Origin: Nonomuraea sp. NBC_00507
GTDB lineage: Bacteria; Actinomycetota; Actinomycetes; Streptosporangiales; Streptosporangiaceae
Length of the DNA: 64,000 bases
Assembly (NCBI RefSeq): GCF_036013525.1
Contig: NZ_CP107853.1
Location: 7,502,001 to 7,566,000 of the forward strand
Direction of reading: 5' to 3'
A program made the translations under genes and the position numbers. Positions 9,037 through 18,319 of this stretch are shown here, piece after piece. The notes beneath the pieces are model-generated. The model did not search any database. It saw only the letters and a list, made by a program, of their open reading frames with translations, and was not told where the DNA came from. Every line of letters starts with the position of its first letter. Position 1 is the stretch's first letter.

Positions 9037-10632
9037 GTGAAAGTCGTCGTCGATCTGACGCGCTGCCAGGGCTACGGGCAGTGCGCCTTCCTCGCGCCGG
9101 ACGTCTTCACCATGCGAGAAGAGGCGCTGCTGTACGACCTGGACCCCGGCGACGAGCGGCGCGAGCACGTGCTGCGGGCGGCCGCCGCCTGCCCGGTCCA
9201 GGCCATCCATCTCGACTGGGCGGCGACCCGGCACGCCGCCGAGCAGGCCGGCCCGCCCGCCCCCGGGAAGAGCGACGGCCGCATCGTCATCGTCGGTGCC
9301 TCCCTGGCCGGGGCCCGCGCCGCCGGTGTGCTCAGGAGGGAGGGCTTCGCCGGATCGCTGACCGTGATCGGCGACGAGCCCGACCAGCCCTACGACCGGC
9401 CTCCCCTGTCCAAACAGGTCCTCACCGGGCAGGTGCCGCCCGACCACACCATGCTGCCCCGCCTGCGCGAAGTCGAGGCCGAGTGGCTATGGGGGACCCC
9501 GGCGACCGGGCTGGACGTGGCCGGCAAGCGGGTGCGGCTGGCCGACGGCCGCGAGATCGGTTTCGACCGGGTCCTGCTGGCCACCGGCACCCGCGCCCGG
9601 TCCTGGCCGAACGAGGCCGAGGCCGCGCTGGAGGGCGTGCACACGCTGCGCACCGTCGCCGACGCCGCCCGGCTGCGGCAGGCGCTGGCCGCCGGCCCGC
9701 GCCGGGTGCTCATCCTCGGCGCCGGGTTCACCGGCTCGGAGATCGCCTCCGTGTGCCGCGAACTGGACCTGCCGGTGACGGTCGTCGAACGCGGTCCCGC
9801 CCCGCTCGTCGGCGCGCTGGGCGGCGTGCTCGGCGACGTGGCGGCGCAGCTGCACCGCGAACACGGCGTGGACCTGCGGTGCCACACGACGGTCACGGCC
9901 CTGGAGGGCGACGCGGACGGGCGGCTGCGCGGCGCACGCCTGTCGGACGGCAGCACGGTGGAGGCCGACGTGGCCGTCGTCGCACTCGGCTCCATCCGCA
10001 ACGTCGAATGGCTGCGGGACTCGGGCCTGGCCGCCGGCGTGTGGGGCGTTGCCTGCGACGCGGGCTGCCGCGCCGTGGACAGCAACGGCCTGGTCACCGA
10101 TGACGTCTTCGTCGCCGGCGACATCGCGCGCTTCCCGCACCCGCTCTACCAGTACCAGTTCATGACGCTGGAGCACTGGGGCAACGCGGTCGCCCAGGCC
10201 GAGATCGCCGCCCACAACATGATCAGCGACCAGGCGCATCGCTGGCCGCACCTGTCGGTGCCGGTGTTCTGGTCCAGCCAGTTCGGGGTCAACATCAAGT
10301 CGGTCGGCGTGCCCACCTTCGCCGACGAGGTCGTCATCACCCAGGGCTCGGTGGCCGAGCGCCGCTTCGTCGCCGTCTACGGATACCAGGGCCGCGTCAC
10401 GGCGGCGGTCACCTTCGATCAAGGACTGTGGCTGGAGTTCTACCAGCGGCTGATCGAGCAGGCCGCGCCGTTCCCGCCCCGGTTCCGCCACGTCGACCAG
10501 CGCGAGGCCGCCGAGCCCGTGCCCGCACGGGTCCCCGAGCGGCTGGTGGCCACGGCGGGGGCGACGGTCGTGGTGACCGGTCACGACCCGGCCGAACGCC
10601 GCGCCTCGCTGGTGCAGGCGCCACAGAGCTGA
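9037..10632 (+). CDS. Ferredoxin-ferredoxin reductase fusion (electron donor for P450)
   Basis: A 531-residue two-domain redox protein. Residues 1-65 form a P450-type [3Fe-4S] ferredoxin with Cys10, Cys16 and Cys52 (CQGYGQC and ACPVQAI). From residue 82 there is an FAD-dependent NAD(P)H ferredoxin reductase, with the FAD motif IVIVGASLAGARAAGVLR, YDRPPLSK, the NAD motif ILGAGFTGSEIASVCRELDL and VFVAGDIARF. The GTG start has a GGGGGAG site about 7 bases upstream. The fusion passes electrons from NAD(P)H through one polypeptide to the P450 encoded 26 bases downstream. Most actinomycete P450 partners are separate proteins, so the fusion is notable. Confidence 0.9.
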   Translation: MKVVVDLTRCQGYGQCAFLAPDVFTMREEALLYDLDPGDERREHVLRAAAACPVQAIHLDWAATRHAAEQAGPPAPGKSDGRIVIVGASLAGARAAGVLRREGFAGSLTVIGDEPDQPYDRPPLSKQVLTGQVPPDHTMLPRLREVEAEWLWGTPATGLDVAGKRVRLADGREIGFDRVLLATGTRARSWPNEAEAALEGVHTLRTVADAARLRQALAAGPRRVLILGAGFTGSEIASVCRELDLPVTVVERGPAPLVGALGGVLGDVAAQLHREHGVDLRCHTTVTALEGDADGRLRGARLSDGSTVEADVAVVALGSIRNVEWLRDSGLAAGVWGVACDAGCRAVDSNGLVTDDVFVAGDIARFPHPLYQYQFMTLEHWGNAVAQAEIAAHNMISDQAHRWPHLSVPVFWSSQFGVNIKSVGVPTFADEVVITQGSVAERRFVAVYGYQGRVTAAVTFDQGLWLEFYQRLIEQAAPFPPRFRHVDQREAAEPVPARVPERLVATAGATVVVTGHDPAERRASLVQAPQS

Positions 10633-10658
10633 ACGCCCGGCAGGAGAGAGCGCAGACC

Positions 10659-11870
10659 ATGACCTCGCACAGCGTCTTCGAGCGGATCCTGGACCCGTCC
10701 GGCCGCGCGGACCCGTACCCGCTCTTCGGCGAGCTTCGCCACACCCCGGTGGCGCGGCAGGAGGACGGCACGTATGTCGTCAGCACGTACCGCGAGATCG
10801 TCGCGCTACTGCACGACCCGCGTGTCAGCTCCGACCGCCGCAATCTCCGCTCCGCGGCCGAGGCGCCGGACCTGACACTGTCGTTCATCGGGCTCGACCC
10901 GCCCGAACACGACCGGCTGCGCCGCCTGACCATGCGCCACTTCGGACCGCCGCACTCACCCGGCATGGTGGACGGGCTGCGCCCCGCCATGGTGTCCCTC
11001 ACCACCGCGCTGATCGACGGTATCGCCGGCAAACGCCGGGCGGACGTCGTGGACGAGGTCGCCTACCCGCTGCCGGTCGCGGTGATCTGCCGGCTGCTCG
11101 GCGTACCGGTGGAGGACGAGCCGCGGTTCCACGCCTGGGCCGACCAGATCATCGAGACACTCGGCCCGGGGGAGGAGGACCGAGCCGAGAGGGAGCGGGA
11201 ACGCCAGGCCGTGGCGCACGAGCTGAAAAGCTACCTCGCCGGACTCGCCGAGGACCGCCGGCGGCAGCCAGGAGAGGACCTGCTGTCGGGGTTCGTCACC
11301 TACCGCGGTCCCGAGGGCGGCATGACGCCGCAGGAGGTCGTCGCGACCGCGGTGCTGCTGCTGATCGCCGGCCACGAGACCACCATCAACCTCATCGCCA
11401 ACGGCATGCTCACCTTGCTGCGCCACCCGGACCAGCTGGAACGCCTGCGCGCCGAGCCCGGCCTCATCGTCCCCGCCGTCGAGGAGCTGCTGCGCTACGA
11501 GCCGCCCGTGCAACTGGTGTCCTCGCGGGTCGCCCTCGACGACATCACGATCGACGGCACCACCATCCCGGCCGGATCGCCCATCGTCCTGGCGCTGGCC
11601 GCCGGCAGCCGCGACCCCGCCCACACGGCCGATCCCGACCGCTTCGACCTCTGCCGCGCCCGCAACGAGCATCTGGGCTTCGGCGGCGGCGTCCACTACT
11701 GCTTCGGGGCACCGCTGGCCCGGCTCGAGACCCAGATCGTGCTGGCCGAGCTCGTCCGCCGGCTACGCAATCCCCGGCTCGCCGCCGACCCGCCTCCGTA
11801 CCGGCCGAGCCCCGTCCTGCGCGGGCCACGCCACCTGCTGATCGACTACGACGGCGTCGAACCTGCGTGA
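10659..11870 (+). CDS. Cytochrome P450, bacterial class I
   Basis: A 403-residue soluble haem monooxygenase. The I-helix oxygen-binding motif AGHETT, the K-helix ExxR in EELLRYEPPVQ and the haem loop GFGGGVHYCFGAPLARLE with the ligand cysteine are all intact. The ATG at 10659 follows an AGGAGAGAG site; longer in-frame readings upstream overlap the reductase gene and are not protein-like. It is paired with the ferredoxin-reductase fusion just upstream, giving a complete oxidation system. The substrate is unknown; the sequence resembles CYP105/CYP107-like proteins only in a general way. Confidence 0.92.
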   Translation: MTSHSVFERILDPSGRADPYPLFGELRHTPVARQEDGTYVVSTYREIVALLHDPRVSSDRRNLRSAAEAPDLTLSFIGLDPPEHDRLRRLTMRHFGPPHSPGMVDGLRPAMVSLTTALIDGIAGKRRADVVDEVAYPLPVAVICRLLGVPVEDEPRFHAWADQIIETLGPGEEDRAERERERQAVAHELKSYLAGLAEDRRRQPGEDLLSGFVTYRGPEGGMTPQEVVATAVLLLIAGHETTINLIANGMLTLLRHPDQLERLRAEPGLIVPAVEELLRYEPPVQLVSSRVALDDITIDGTTIPAGSPIVLALAAGSRDPAHTADPDRFDLCRARNEHLGFGGGVHYCFGAPLARLETQIVLAELVRRLRNPRLAADPPPYRPSPVLRGPRHLLIDYDGVEPA

Positions 11871-11925
11871 GCCGGGGCGTTCTCGTCTGACGGCGTGAGC
11901 GGTGGGTTGTTCTCGCCCGCGGCGG

Positions 11926-12699
11926 TCAGGCGCCGCCCGGCTCGGCGGTCTGCTCCCACATCGACTTCATCTCGGCGAACCCCTGCTCCATGATCCCCAC
12001 CATGGCCTGCCGGGCCCGCTCGCCGTCGCGCCGCTGGATCGCCTGGGCCACATCGGTGTGCAGCTGCAACGCCTGCTCGTCCGGGTTGTGCGGCATCAGG
12101 TGGTAGTGGTGCCGGCCGGCGAGCACCTCGGCGACGATCTGGTGCAGTTTGGCGAACATCTCGTTGCCGGAGGCGAGCAGCACCCGCCGGTGGAAGTCGA
12201 TGTCCAGGGTGAGGAAGCGCGCCTCGTCGCCGGCCTTACCGGCGGCCCACATCTTGGCCGCGAGCCCGACCAGCTCGCTCGCCTCGTCGTCGTCGATCCG
12301 CTCGGCGGCCAACCAGGCGGCGTACGGCTCGATCGCGGTCCGTAGCTCGGTGATCGAGCGCATCTGCGCCATCCGCCCCGCCGAGGCGAGCCGCCAGCGG
12401 ATCACCTGCGGGTGGAAGACGCTCCACACCTCCGCGGGCTGGATCATGATCCCCACCCGGCGCCGGGTCTCGACGAGTCCCATGGATGCGAGCACCCGCA
12501 GCACCTCGCGGATCACCGAGCGGGAGACCTGATAGCGGTCGATCAGGTCGTCGATGCTCAGGACGGAACCCGCGGCCACGTCGCCGCTGCAGATGGCGGT
12601 GCCGAGGTGGTCGAGGACGCGTGCGTGCAGCCCAGCCTCGACGGGGGCCTGCTGCAAGGGTGCGACCCCGGGGGCGGACTGATTCACGCCACAGAGCAT
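11926..12699 (-). CDS. GntR-family regulator, FadR/FCD subgroup
   Basis: A 257-residue repressor-type protein. The winged helix lies at about residues 25-90 (GDVAAGSVLSIDDLIDRYQV, then SRSVIREVLRVLASMGLVE). The all-helical FCD ligand domain follows, with the metal-ligand pattern D..FH (LDIDFHRRVLLASGNEMF) and a later histidine in QLHTDVAQAI. FCD regulators commonly sense sugar acids or other organic acids. The gene is divergent from the sugar-acid transporter operon, with about 125 bases between them, and is its likely regulator. The start context is weak, and a GTG at 12687 is an alternative. Confidence 0.88.
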   Translation of the reverse strand: MLCGVNQSAPGVAPLQQAPVEAGLHARVLDHLGTAICSGDVAAGSVLSIDDLIDRYQVSRSVIREVLRVLASMGLVETRRRVGIMIQPAEVWSVFHPQVIRWRLASAGRMAQMRSITELRTAIEPYAAWLAAERIDDDEASELVGLAAKMWAAGKAGDEARFLTLDIDFHRRVLLASGNEMFAKLHQIVAEVLAGRHHYHLMPHNPDEQALQLHTDVAQAIQRRDGERARQAMVGIMEQGFAEMKSMWEQTAEPGGA

Positions 12700-12718
12700 A
12701 TCAGTGGAGACTCGACCC

Positions 12719-12748
12719 TTGAATAAGTCAGCTTTATTGTCCTAGCAT
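12719..12748 (+). promoter_or_regulatory. Candidate promoter of the sugar-acid operon
   Basis: TTGAAT (12719-12724), an 18-base spacer and TAGCAT (12743-12748) lie in an AT-rich patch about 75 bases before the binding-protein start. A GntR operator probably overlaps this patch, but no symmetric site is clear enough to name. Confidence 0.35.
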
Positions 12749-12824
12749 CACCGCATTAAGCAGATGTTACGACAATGTGGCGCTCATCCGGGGGGCGGCG
12801 GCCATGACAGAAAGGAGACCTGAC

Positions 12825-14117
12825 GTGCGACGTCGATCGATATTCGGTACGTCTCTGGCCGTGGTTGCCGCCATGAGCCTGTCCGCCTGCGGCGGTGGCG
12901 GCGACGGCGGCGGCGGCGCGTCCACGACGGTCCGGGTCACCCTGGCCAACCACGTGTGGACGGAGAACGTCAAGCAGGCCCTGCCCGCGTTCGAGAAGCA
13001 GACCGGGCTCAAGGTCGAGATCACCCAGCTCGGCGAGGACCAGCTCTCGGACCAGTACAACGTCAAGCTGAACGCCGGCTCGTCCGACATCGACGTGATG
13101 ATGTACCGCCCCCTGCAGGAGGGCAGGCTCTTCGCCAAGAACACGTACCTGGACGACCTGTCGGATCAGGTGAAGTCCAACGCCACCTGGGACTTCAGTG
13201 ACTTCCAGGCCGGCCCGGTGGAGGCCACCACGCACGAGGGCAAGCCGGTCGGTGTCCCGATCATCACCGAGCAGGAGGTCCTCTACTACCGCAAGGACCT
13301 GCTCGCCAAGGCCGGCCTGAGCGCCCCGCCCAAGACGCTCGACGAGCTGAAGGCCGCCGCCGCCAAGATCAAGGCAGCCGAGCCGGACATCGCCGGCTTC
13401 GTCGCCCGCACCGGCAAGTCGCCGGCCGTCACCCAGTTCTCCAGCTTCCTCTACAGCTTCGGCGGCGACTTCGTCGACGGCAGCGGCAAGGCCGCGGTCA
13501 ACAGCGACGCGGCCAAGCAGGCGTTCGCCTACTACGGCGGGTTGATCAAGGACTCCGGCCCGGCGAACGTCAGCACCGACATGGGCTGGCCCGAGGCGAT
13601 GGCCATCTTCACCCAGGGCAAGGCCGCCTTCTACACCGAGGCGAACTCCCTCTACAAGAACGCCACCGATCCGGCCAAGTCCAAGGTCTCCGACCAGGTC
13701 GGCTTCGCGCCGTTCCCGGCCGGCCCGTCCGGTTCGAAGCCGTACAACATCCCGTCGTGGGCGCTGGGCATCAACTCCAGCTCGGAGAACCAGGCCAACG
13801 CCTGGAAGTTCATCGAGTGGGCCACCAGCAAGGAGCAGACGCTCGCCCAGCAGAAGTCCGGCGTGCCGGGCGCCCGCAGCTCGGTCTGGGCCAATCCGGA
13901 GAGCACCTCGACCTTCCCGAAGGACCTGGTGGAGGCGATCGCGGCCAGCACCAAGGCCGGGGTGGGTCATGACCGGCCGCTGGTCGTGAAGGTCGCCGAG
14001 GCCCGCGAGATCGTCGGCCAGCCGATCGTCGACGCGATCACCGGCAAGGACGCCGCCGCGGCGGCCGACACGGCCAACGCCGCCTTCCAGAAGTTCCTGG
14101 ACGACGAGGCCAAGTAG
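12825..14117 (+). CDS. Sugar/sugar-acid ABC transporter substrate-binding lipoprotein
   Basis: A 430-residue extracellular solute-binding protein (SBP_bac family 1). The signal peptide ends in the lipobox LSAC (SLAVVAAMSLSACGGGG), followed by a glycine-rich linker. The mature part includes PAFEKQTGLKVEITQLGED, FSSFLYSFGGDFVD and AWKFIEWATSKEQT, typical of this family. The GTG at 12825 is chosen because an AAAGGAG site sits 8 bases upstream; an in-frame ATG further up has none. It heads an operon with two permeases, two sugar-acid dehydratases and gluconokinase, so the ligand is probably an aldonic or uronic acid or its oligomer. Confidence 0.9.
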   Translation: MRRRSIFGTSLAVVAAMSLSACGGGGDGGGGASTTVRVTLANHVWTENVKQALPAFEKQTGLKVEITQLGEDQLSDQYNVKLNAGSSDIDVMMYRPLQEGRLFAKNTYLDDLSDQVKSNATWDFSDFQAGPVEATTHEGKPVGVPIITEQEVLYYRKDLLAKAGLSAPPKTLDELKAAAAKIKAAEPDIAGFVARTGKSPAVTQFSSFLYSFGGDFVDGSGKAAVNSDAAKQAFAYYGGLIKDSGPANVSTDMGWPEAMAIFTQGKAAFYTEANSLYKNATDPAKSKVSDQVGFAPFPAGPSGSKPYNIPSWALGINSSSENQANAWKFIEWATSKEQTLAQQKSGVPGARSSVWANPESTSTFPKDLVEAIAASTKAGVGHDRPLVVKVAEAREIVGQPIVDAITGKDAAAAADTANAAFQKFLDDEAK

Positions 14118-14124
14118 GCACCTC

Positions 14125-15069
14125 ATGGCAACGATCACCACCACCAAGGCGCCGCACAGCGCCCCCACCGCCCCCGGGACGCCCGGCTGGGTGCGCTGGG
14201 TCAACGACCACCGCAAATGGCTCTTCGCCGCGCCCGCGATGACCTTCGTCGCCGCGCTGCTGGTGTTCCCTCTGGCCTGGACCGGCTACCTCAGCCTGAC
14301 CGACGCCGAGGGATCCGTCCGCGCGGAGAGTGAGTTCGTGGGCGTCGAGAACTACCTCGATGTCCTGTCCGACACCGAACGGTTCTGGCCCGCCGTCGGA
14401 CGGACCGTCACTTTCACCGGTGTCGCGCTGCTGTTCGAGGTGGTCCTCGGGATGGCGATCGCCCTGCTGCTCTGGCGGCCGTTCAAAGGGCAGAAGTGGG
14501 TCCGGGTCGCCATCCTGATGCCGCTCGTCGCCACCCCGGTCGCGGTCGGCATGATGTGGCGGCTCATCTTCGACCCGAACATCGGCCTGGCCAACCAGGC
14601 CCTCGGCTGGGTCGGCATCGGGCCGCAGCCGTGGCTCGCCGGCCAGCACACGGCCCTGCCCACCACGATCTTCATCGACGTGTGGCAGTGGACGCCGATG
14701 GTGGCGCTGATCCTGCTCGCCGGGCTCACCTCGCTGTCGGACGAGCCGCAGGAGGCGGCGCGCATCGACGGCGCCAGCACCTGGCAGCGTTTCCGGCACG
14801 TCACCCTGCCGCTGCTGATGCCCACGCTGACCGTGGCGATCCTGCTGCGCGGCATCGACGCGCTGAAGACCTTCGACATCCTCTACGCCACCAAGGGACG
14901 CGGTGGCGGTTCGTTCCACGAGGTCGAGACGCTGAACGTGTACGCCTACGGTCTCAGCTTCGACTACAACGACTACGGCGTCTCCTCCACCGTCCTCATC
15001 CTCTTCTTCCTGATCATCATCGGGGCGATGTGGGCCCTGACCGCCCGGCGCAAGGAGGCGCAGCGATGA
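14125..15069 (+). CDS. ABC transporter permease, CUT1 MalF type
   Basis: A 314-residue inner-membrane permease. The first transmembrane segment is LFAAPAMTFVAALLVFPLAW, and the periplasmic insert is short (TGYLSLTDAEGSV). The EAA loop reads EPQEAARIDGASTWQRFRHV. The tail ends in TARRKEAQR. It starts 8 bases after the binding-protein stop and its own stop overlaps the next permease start. The importer lacks its own ATPase, so a shared MsiK-type ATPase elsewhere is assumed. Confidence 0.92.
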   Translation: MATITTTKAPHSAPTAPGTPGWVRWVNDHRKWLFAAPAMTFVAALLVFPLAWTGYLSLTDAEGSVRAESEFVGVENYLDVLSDTERFWPAVGRTVTFTGVALLFEVVLGMAIALLLWRPFKGQKWVRVAILMPLVATPVAVGMMWRLIFDPNIGLANQALGWVGIGPQPWLAGQHTALPTTIFIDVWQWTPMVALILLAGLTSLSDEPQEAARIDGASTWQRFRHVTLPLLMPTLTVAILLRGIDALKTFDILYATKGRGGGSFHEVETLNVYAYGLSFDYNDYGVSSTVLILFFLIIIGAMWALTARRKEAQR

Positions 15070-15881
15070 AGCCCCGACCCGCGTACCGGGTGTTCCGGGT
15101 GGTGGCGCTCACCGTCGTGGTGCTCACCCTGCTCGCGCCGCTGCTCTGGATGATCGCCGCGTCGTTCAAGACCAACGTCGACATCTACGACCCGGGCAAG
15201 GCGCTGGCCTTCTCGCCCACGGTGGACAACTACGTCAAGGTGCTCCAGCAGGCGAACTACGTCGAGTTCATCGGCAACAGCCTCTGGGTGGCGTTCGCCG
15301 CCACCGTGGCGTCGCTGGTCCTCGGCCTGCCGGCCGCGTACTCGATGAGCCGGTTCACCATGAAGAAGTCCGCGCTGGTGGTCCTGATGGCCCGGGTCAT
15401 CCCCGGTGTCTCGCTCCTGGTGCCCTGGTATTACGTCTTCTCCAACCTGAAGATGGTCGGGGGCTTCGGGGTGCTGATCATCAGCCACATGTTCGTCTCG
15501 CTGCCGCTGGTGGTCTACATCATGATGGGCTACTTCGACAGCCTGCCCGAGGAGTTGGAGGAGGCGGGGCTGGTCGACGGGCTGACCCACATCGGCGCGT
15601 TCCGCCGCATCATGCTGCCGCTGTCCGTGCCGGGCATCGCCACCGCCGGGATCCTGTCCTTCATCTTCTCCTGGAACAACTTCATGTTCGCGCTCGTGCT
15701 CTCCGACGCCGACACCAAGACCCTGCCCGTGGCGATCTTCGACTTCGTCGGTTACGCCAGCATCGACTGGGGCGGCCTGATGGCCGCGGCCACCGTGGTC
15801 ACCGTACCGATCATGGTGATCGCCCTGTTCGTGCAGAAGTACGTGGTCTCCGGCCTCACCGCCGGCGCGACGAAGGGCTGA
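15066..15881 (+). CDS. ABC transporter permease, CUT1 MalG type
   Basis: A 271-residue permease and second membrane subunit. It has an N-terminal segment FRVVALTVVVLTLLAPLLWM, the periplasmic stretch SFKTNVDIYDPGK, and the EAA loop ELEEAGLVDGLTHIGAFRRI. The C terminus KYVVSGLTAGATKG is the usual MalG-type ending. The ATG overlaps the preceding stop (ATGA). The dehydratase gene starts 5 bases after its stop, tying transport to catabolism. Confidence 0.92.
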   Translation: MKPRPAYRVFRVVALTVVVLTLLAPLLWMIAASFKTNVDIYDPGKALAFSPTVDNYVKVLQQANYVEFIGNSLWVAFAATVASLVLGLPAAYSMSRFTMKKSALVVLMARVIPGVSLLVPWYYVFSNLKMVGGFGVLIISHMFVSLPLVVYIMMGYFDSLPEELEEAGLVDGLTHIGAFRRIMLPLSVPGIATAGILSFIFSWNNFMFALVLSDADTKTLPVAIFDFVGYASIDWGGLMAAATVVTVPIMVIALFVQKYVVSGLTAGATKG

Positions 15882-15886
15882 GCGGC

Positions 15887-17035
15887 ATGACGACCATCGC
15901 GCGCATCGAGACCTTCCTGGTCGCTCCCCGCTGGCTCTTCGTCCGGGTGGAGACCGACTCCGGGATCGCCGGCTGGGGCGAGGCCACCTGCGAGGGGCGC
16001 TCCGAGACCGTCCGCGCCGCCATCGACCAGCTCGCGGAGCTGCTGATCGGCCGGGACGCGCTGCGGATCGAGGACCACTGGCAGGTGCTGACCAAGGGCT
16101 CGTTCTACCGGGGCGGCCCGATCCTGGCCAGTGCCGTGGCGGGGCTCGACCAGGCCCTGTGGGACATCGCCGGCAAGCATTTCGGCGCCCCGGTGCACCA
16201 GCTGCTCGGCGGTCCGGTCCGGGACCGGATCCGGGTGTACGGCTGGGTCGGCGGCGACGAGCCCGGCGAGGTCCGCGACCACGTCGCCGCCCAGGTCGAG
16301 GCCGGGCTCACCGCGGTGAAGATGAACGCCTCCGGCAGGATGAGCCCGCTCGCCTCGGTCGCCGAGCTGGACGGCGTGGTCGCCCGGGTGGCCGCGGCCC
16401 GTGAGGTGCTCGGCGAGGACCGCGACGTCGCCGTCGACTTCCACGGGCGGTTCACCCTGGCCAACGCCCGCCGGGTGGCGCCGCTGCTGGAGCCGTACCG
16501 GCCGCTGTTCCTGGAGGAGCCGGTCGTCCCGGAGAACTCCCACCTCATCGGCGAGTTCGTCCGCTCGACCACCATCCCGGTCTCGACGGGGGAGCGGCTC
16601 TACAGCCGGCAGGAGTTCCTGCCCGTCCTCCAAGCCGGCATCGCGGTCGCCCAGCCGGACCTCTCGCACGCCGGCGGCATCACCGAGGTACGCAAGATCG
16701 CCACGCTCGCCGAGGTGTACGACGTGCAGCTCGCCCCGCACTGCCCGCTCGGCCCGATCGCCCTCGCGGCCTGCCTGCAGGTCGGCTTCGCCACGCCGAA
16801 CTACCTGATCCAGGAGCAGAGCATCGGCATCCACTACAACCGCGGCGCCGAGGTGCTCGACTACTGCCTCGACAAGACCCCGTTGACGTTCGTGGACGGA
16901 CACGTCGAGCGGCTCACCGCCCCCGGCCTCGGCATCGAGGTCGACGAGCAGGCGGTCCGCGCCGCCGGCCAACGAGGACACGCCTGGCGCAGCCCCATCT
17001 GGCGGCACCGGGACGGCTCCTACGCTGAATGGTGA
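15887..17035 (+). CDS. dgoD: D-galactonate dehydratase (enolase superfamily)
   Basis: A 382-residue enzyme of the mandelate racemase/enolase superfamily that dehydrates D-galactonate to 2-keto-3-deoxygalactonate. Sequence features remembered from E. coli DgoD are present almost unchanged: FYRGGPIL, QALWDIAGKHFGAPVHQLLG, DFHGRF, EPYRPLFLEEPV, QPDLSHAGGITE, LAPHCPLGPIALAACLQVGF, QEQSIGIHYN and the C-terminal WRHRDGSYAEW. The metal ligands (D of DFHGR, E of EEP and of GER) and the catalytic HCP histidine are visible. Length is normal. It follows the importer directly, so galactonate or a close epimer is the likely substrate. Confidence 0.88.
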   Translation: MTTIARIETFLVAPRWLFVRVETDSGIAGWGEATCEGRSETVRAAIDQLAELLIGRDALRIEDHWQVLTKGSFYRGGPILASAVAGLDQALWDIAGKHFGAPVHQLLGGPVRDRIRVYGWVGGDEPGEVRDHVAAQVEAGLTAVKMNASGRMSPLASVAELDGVVARVAAAREVLGEDRDVAVDFHGRFTLANARRVAPLLEPYRPLFLEEPVVPENSHLIGEFVRSTTIPVSTGERLYSRQEFLPVLQAGIAVAQPDLSHAGGITEVRKIATLAEVYDVQLAPHCPLGPIALAACLQVGFATPNYLIQEQSIGIHYNRGAEVLDYCLDKTPLTFVDGHVERLTAPGLGIEVDEQAVRAAGQRGHAWRSPIWRHRDGSYAEW

Positions 17036-17089
17036 CCATGACCCTCGAGCTGACCCTTCGCCCGCCCCACCTGTGAGAAAGGCACCTGC

Positions 17090-18319
17090 GTGAAGATCAT
17101 CGCAGCGGACGTCGTCGTCACCAGTCCCGATCGCAACTTCGTCACCCTCAGAATCACGACGGACGAGGGGATCACCGGGCTCGGGGACGGCACCCTCAAC
17201 GGGAGGGAGCTGGCGGTCGCTTCGTACCTGGCCGACCACATTGTTCCCCTGCTGATCGGGCGGGACCCGCATCGCATCGAGGACACCTGGCAGTTTCTCT
17301 ACCGCTCGGCGTACTGGCGGCGAGGGCCCGTCACCATGGCGGCCATCGCGGCCGTGGACGTGGCGCTGTGGGACATCAAGGCCAAGGCCGCCGGGATGCC
17401 GCTTTACCAGCTGCTCGGCGGAGCCTCCAGGAACGGGATCATGGCGTACGGGCACGCCTCGGGCCGGGACCTGCCCGAGCTGTTCGACTCGATCCGCCGG
17501 CACCTGGAGATGGGCTACCGCTCGATCCGGGTGCAGACCTCCGTGCCGGGCATCAACGCCGTCTACGGCGTGGCCGCCCAGCCCAGCGTCGACGGCAAAC
17601 GGTACGACTACGAGCCGGCCCAGCGCACCGCGCTGCCCGCCGAAGAGGACTGGGACACCCGCGCCTACCTGCGCCACCTGCCCGGCGTCTTCGAGGCGGT
17701 GCGCAACGAGTTCGGCCCCGAGCTGCCGCTGCTGCACGACGGGCACCATCGGATGACCCCCATCCAGGCCGCCAAGCTGGGCAAGGCCCTGGAGCCGTAC
17801 GACCTGTTCTGGCTGGAGGACTGCACGCCGGCCGAGAACCAGGAGGCGCTGCGCCTGGTCCGGCAGCACACCACCACCCCGCTGGCCATCGGCGAGGTCT
17901 TCAACACCGTGTGGGACTACCAGACGCTGATCCGTGAGCAGCTCATCGACTACGTCCGGTCCGCCGTCACCCACACCGGCGGGATCACGGCCATGCGGAA
18001 GCTGCTCGACTACGCCGCCCAGTACCAGATCAAGTCCGGCATCCACGGTCCGACCGACATCTCACCGGTCGGCATGGCCGCCGCCCTGCACCTGGACCTG
18101 GCGATCCACAACTTCGGCATCCAGGAGTACATGCAGCACGGCCCGGCGACCAACGAGGTGTTCCGGCAGTCGTTCAGCTTCGCCGACGGCTACCTGCACC
18201 CCGGTGAGCTGCCGGGGCTCGGCGTGGAGCTCGATGAGGAGGCCGCGGCGCGCTTCCCGTACCAGCCGGCGTATCTGCCGTTCAACCGGCTCAAGGACGG
18301 CACCGTCCATGACTGGTGA
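17090..18319 (+). CDS. D-mannonate dehydratase-type enzyme (ManD/RspA group)
   Basis: A 409-residue enolase-superfamily dehydratase of the ManD subgroup, which converts D-mannonate (or D-gluconate in some members) to 2-keto-3-deoxygluconate. Family marks are [98 protein letters not shown] and QEYMQHG. The start is a GTG behind GAGAAAGG. RspA-like members can have poor or unknown activity, so mannonate is probable but not certain. It sits 54 bases after dgoD and overlaps the kinase gene by 11 bases. Confidence 0.82.
   Translation: MKIIAADVVVTSPDRNFVTLRITTDEGITGLGDGTLNGRELAVASYLADHIVPLLIGRDPHRIEDTWQFLYRSAYWRRGPVTMAAIAAVDVALWDIKAKAAGMPLYQLLGGASRNGIMAYGHASGRDLPELFDSIRRHLEMGYRSIRVQTSVPGINAVYGVAAQPSVDGKRYDYEPAQRTALPAEEDWDTRAYLRHLPGVFEAVRNEFGPELPLLHDGHHRMTPIQAAKLGKALEPYDLFWLEDCTPAENQEALRLVRQHTTTPLAIGEVFNTVWDYQTLIREQLIDYVRSAVTHTGGITAMRKLLDYAAQYQIKSGIHGPTDISPVGMAAALHLDLAIHNFGIQEYMQHGPATNEVFRQSFSFADGYLHPGELPGLGVELDEEAAARFPYQPAYLPFNRLKDGTVHDW

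Noticed and set aside
9037..11870. P450 pair as part of a natural-product gene cluster
   Set aside because: No polyketide, peptide or terpene synthase genes are next to it in this window.
15752..18046. 764-codon minus-strand frame over dgoD and the mannonate dehydratase
   Set aside because: Both opposite-strand genes show full family motifs; the antisense frame is low-complexity (Gly/Val/Asp/His repeats).
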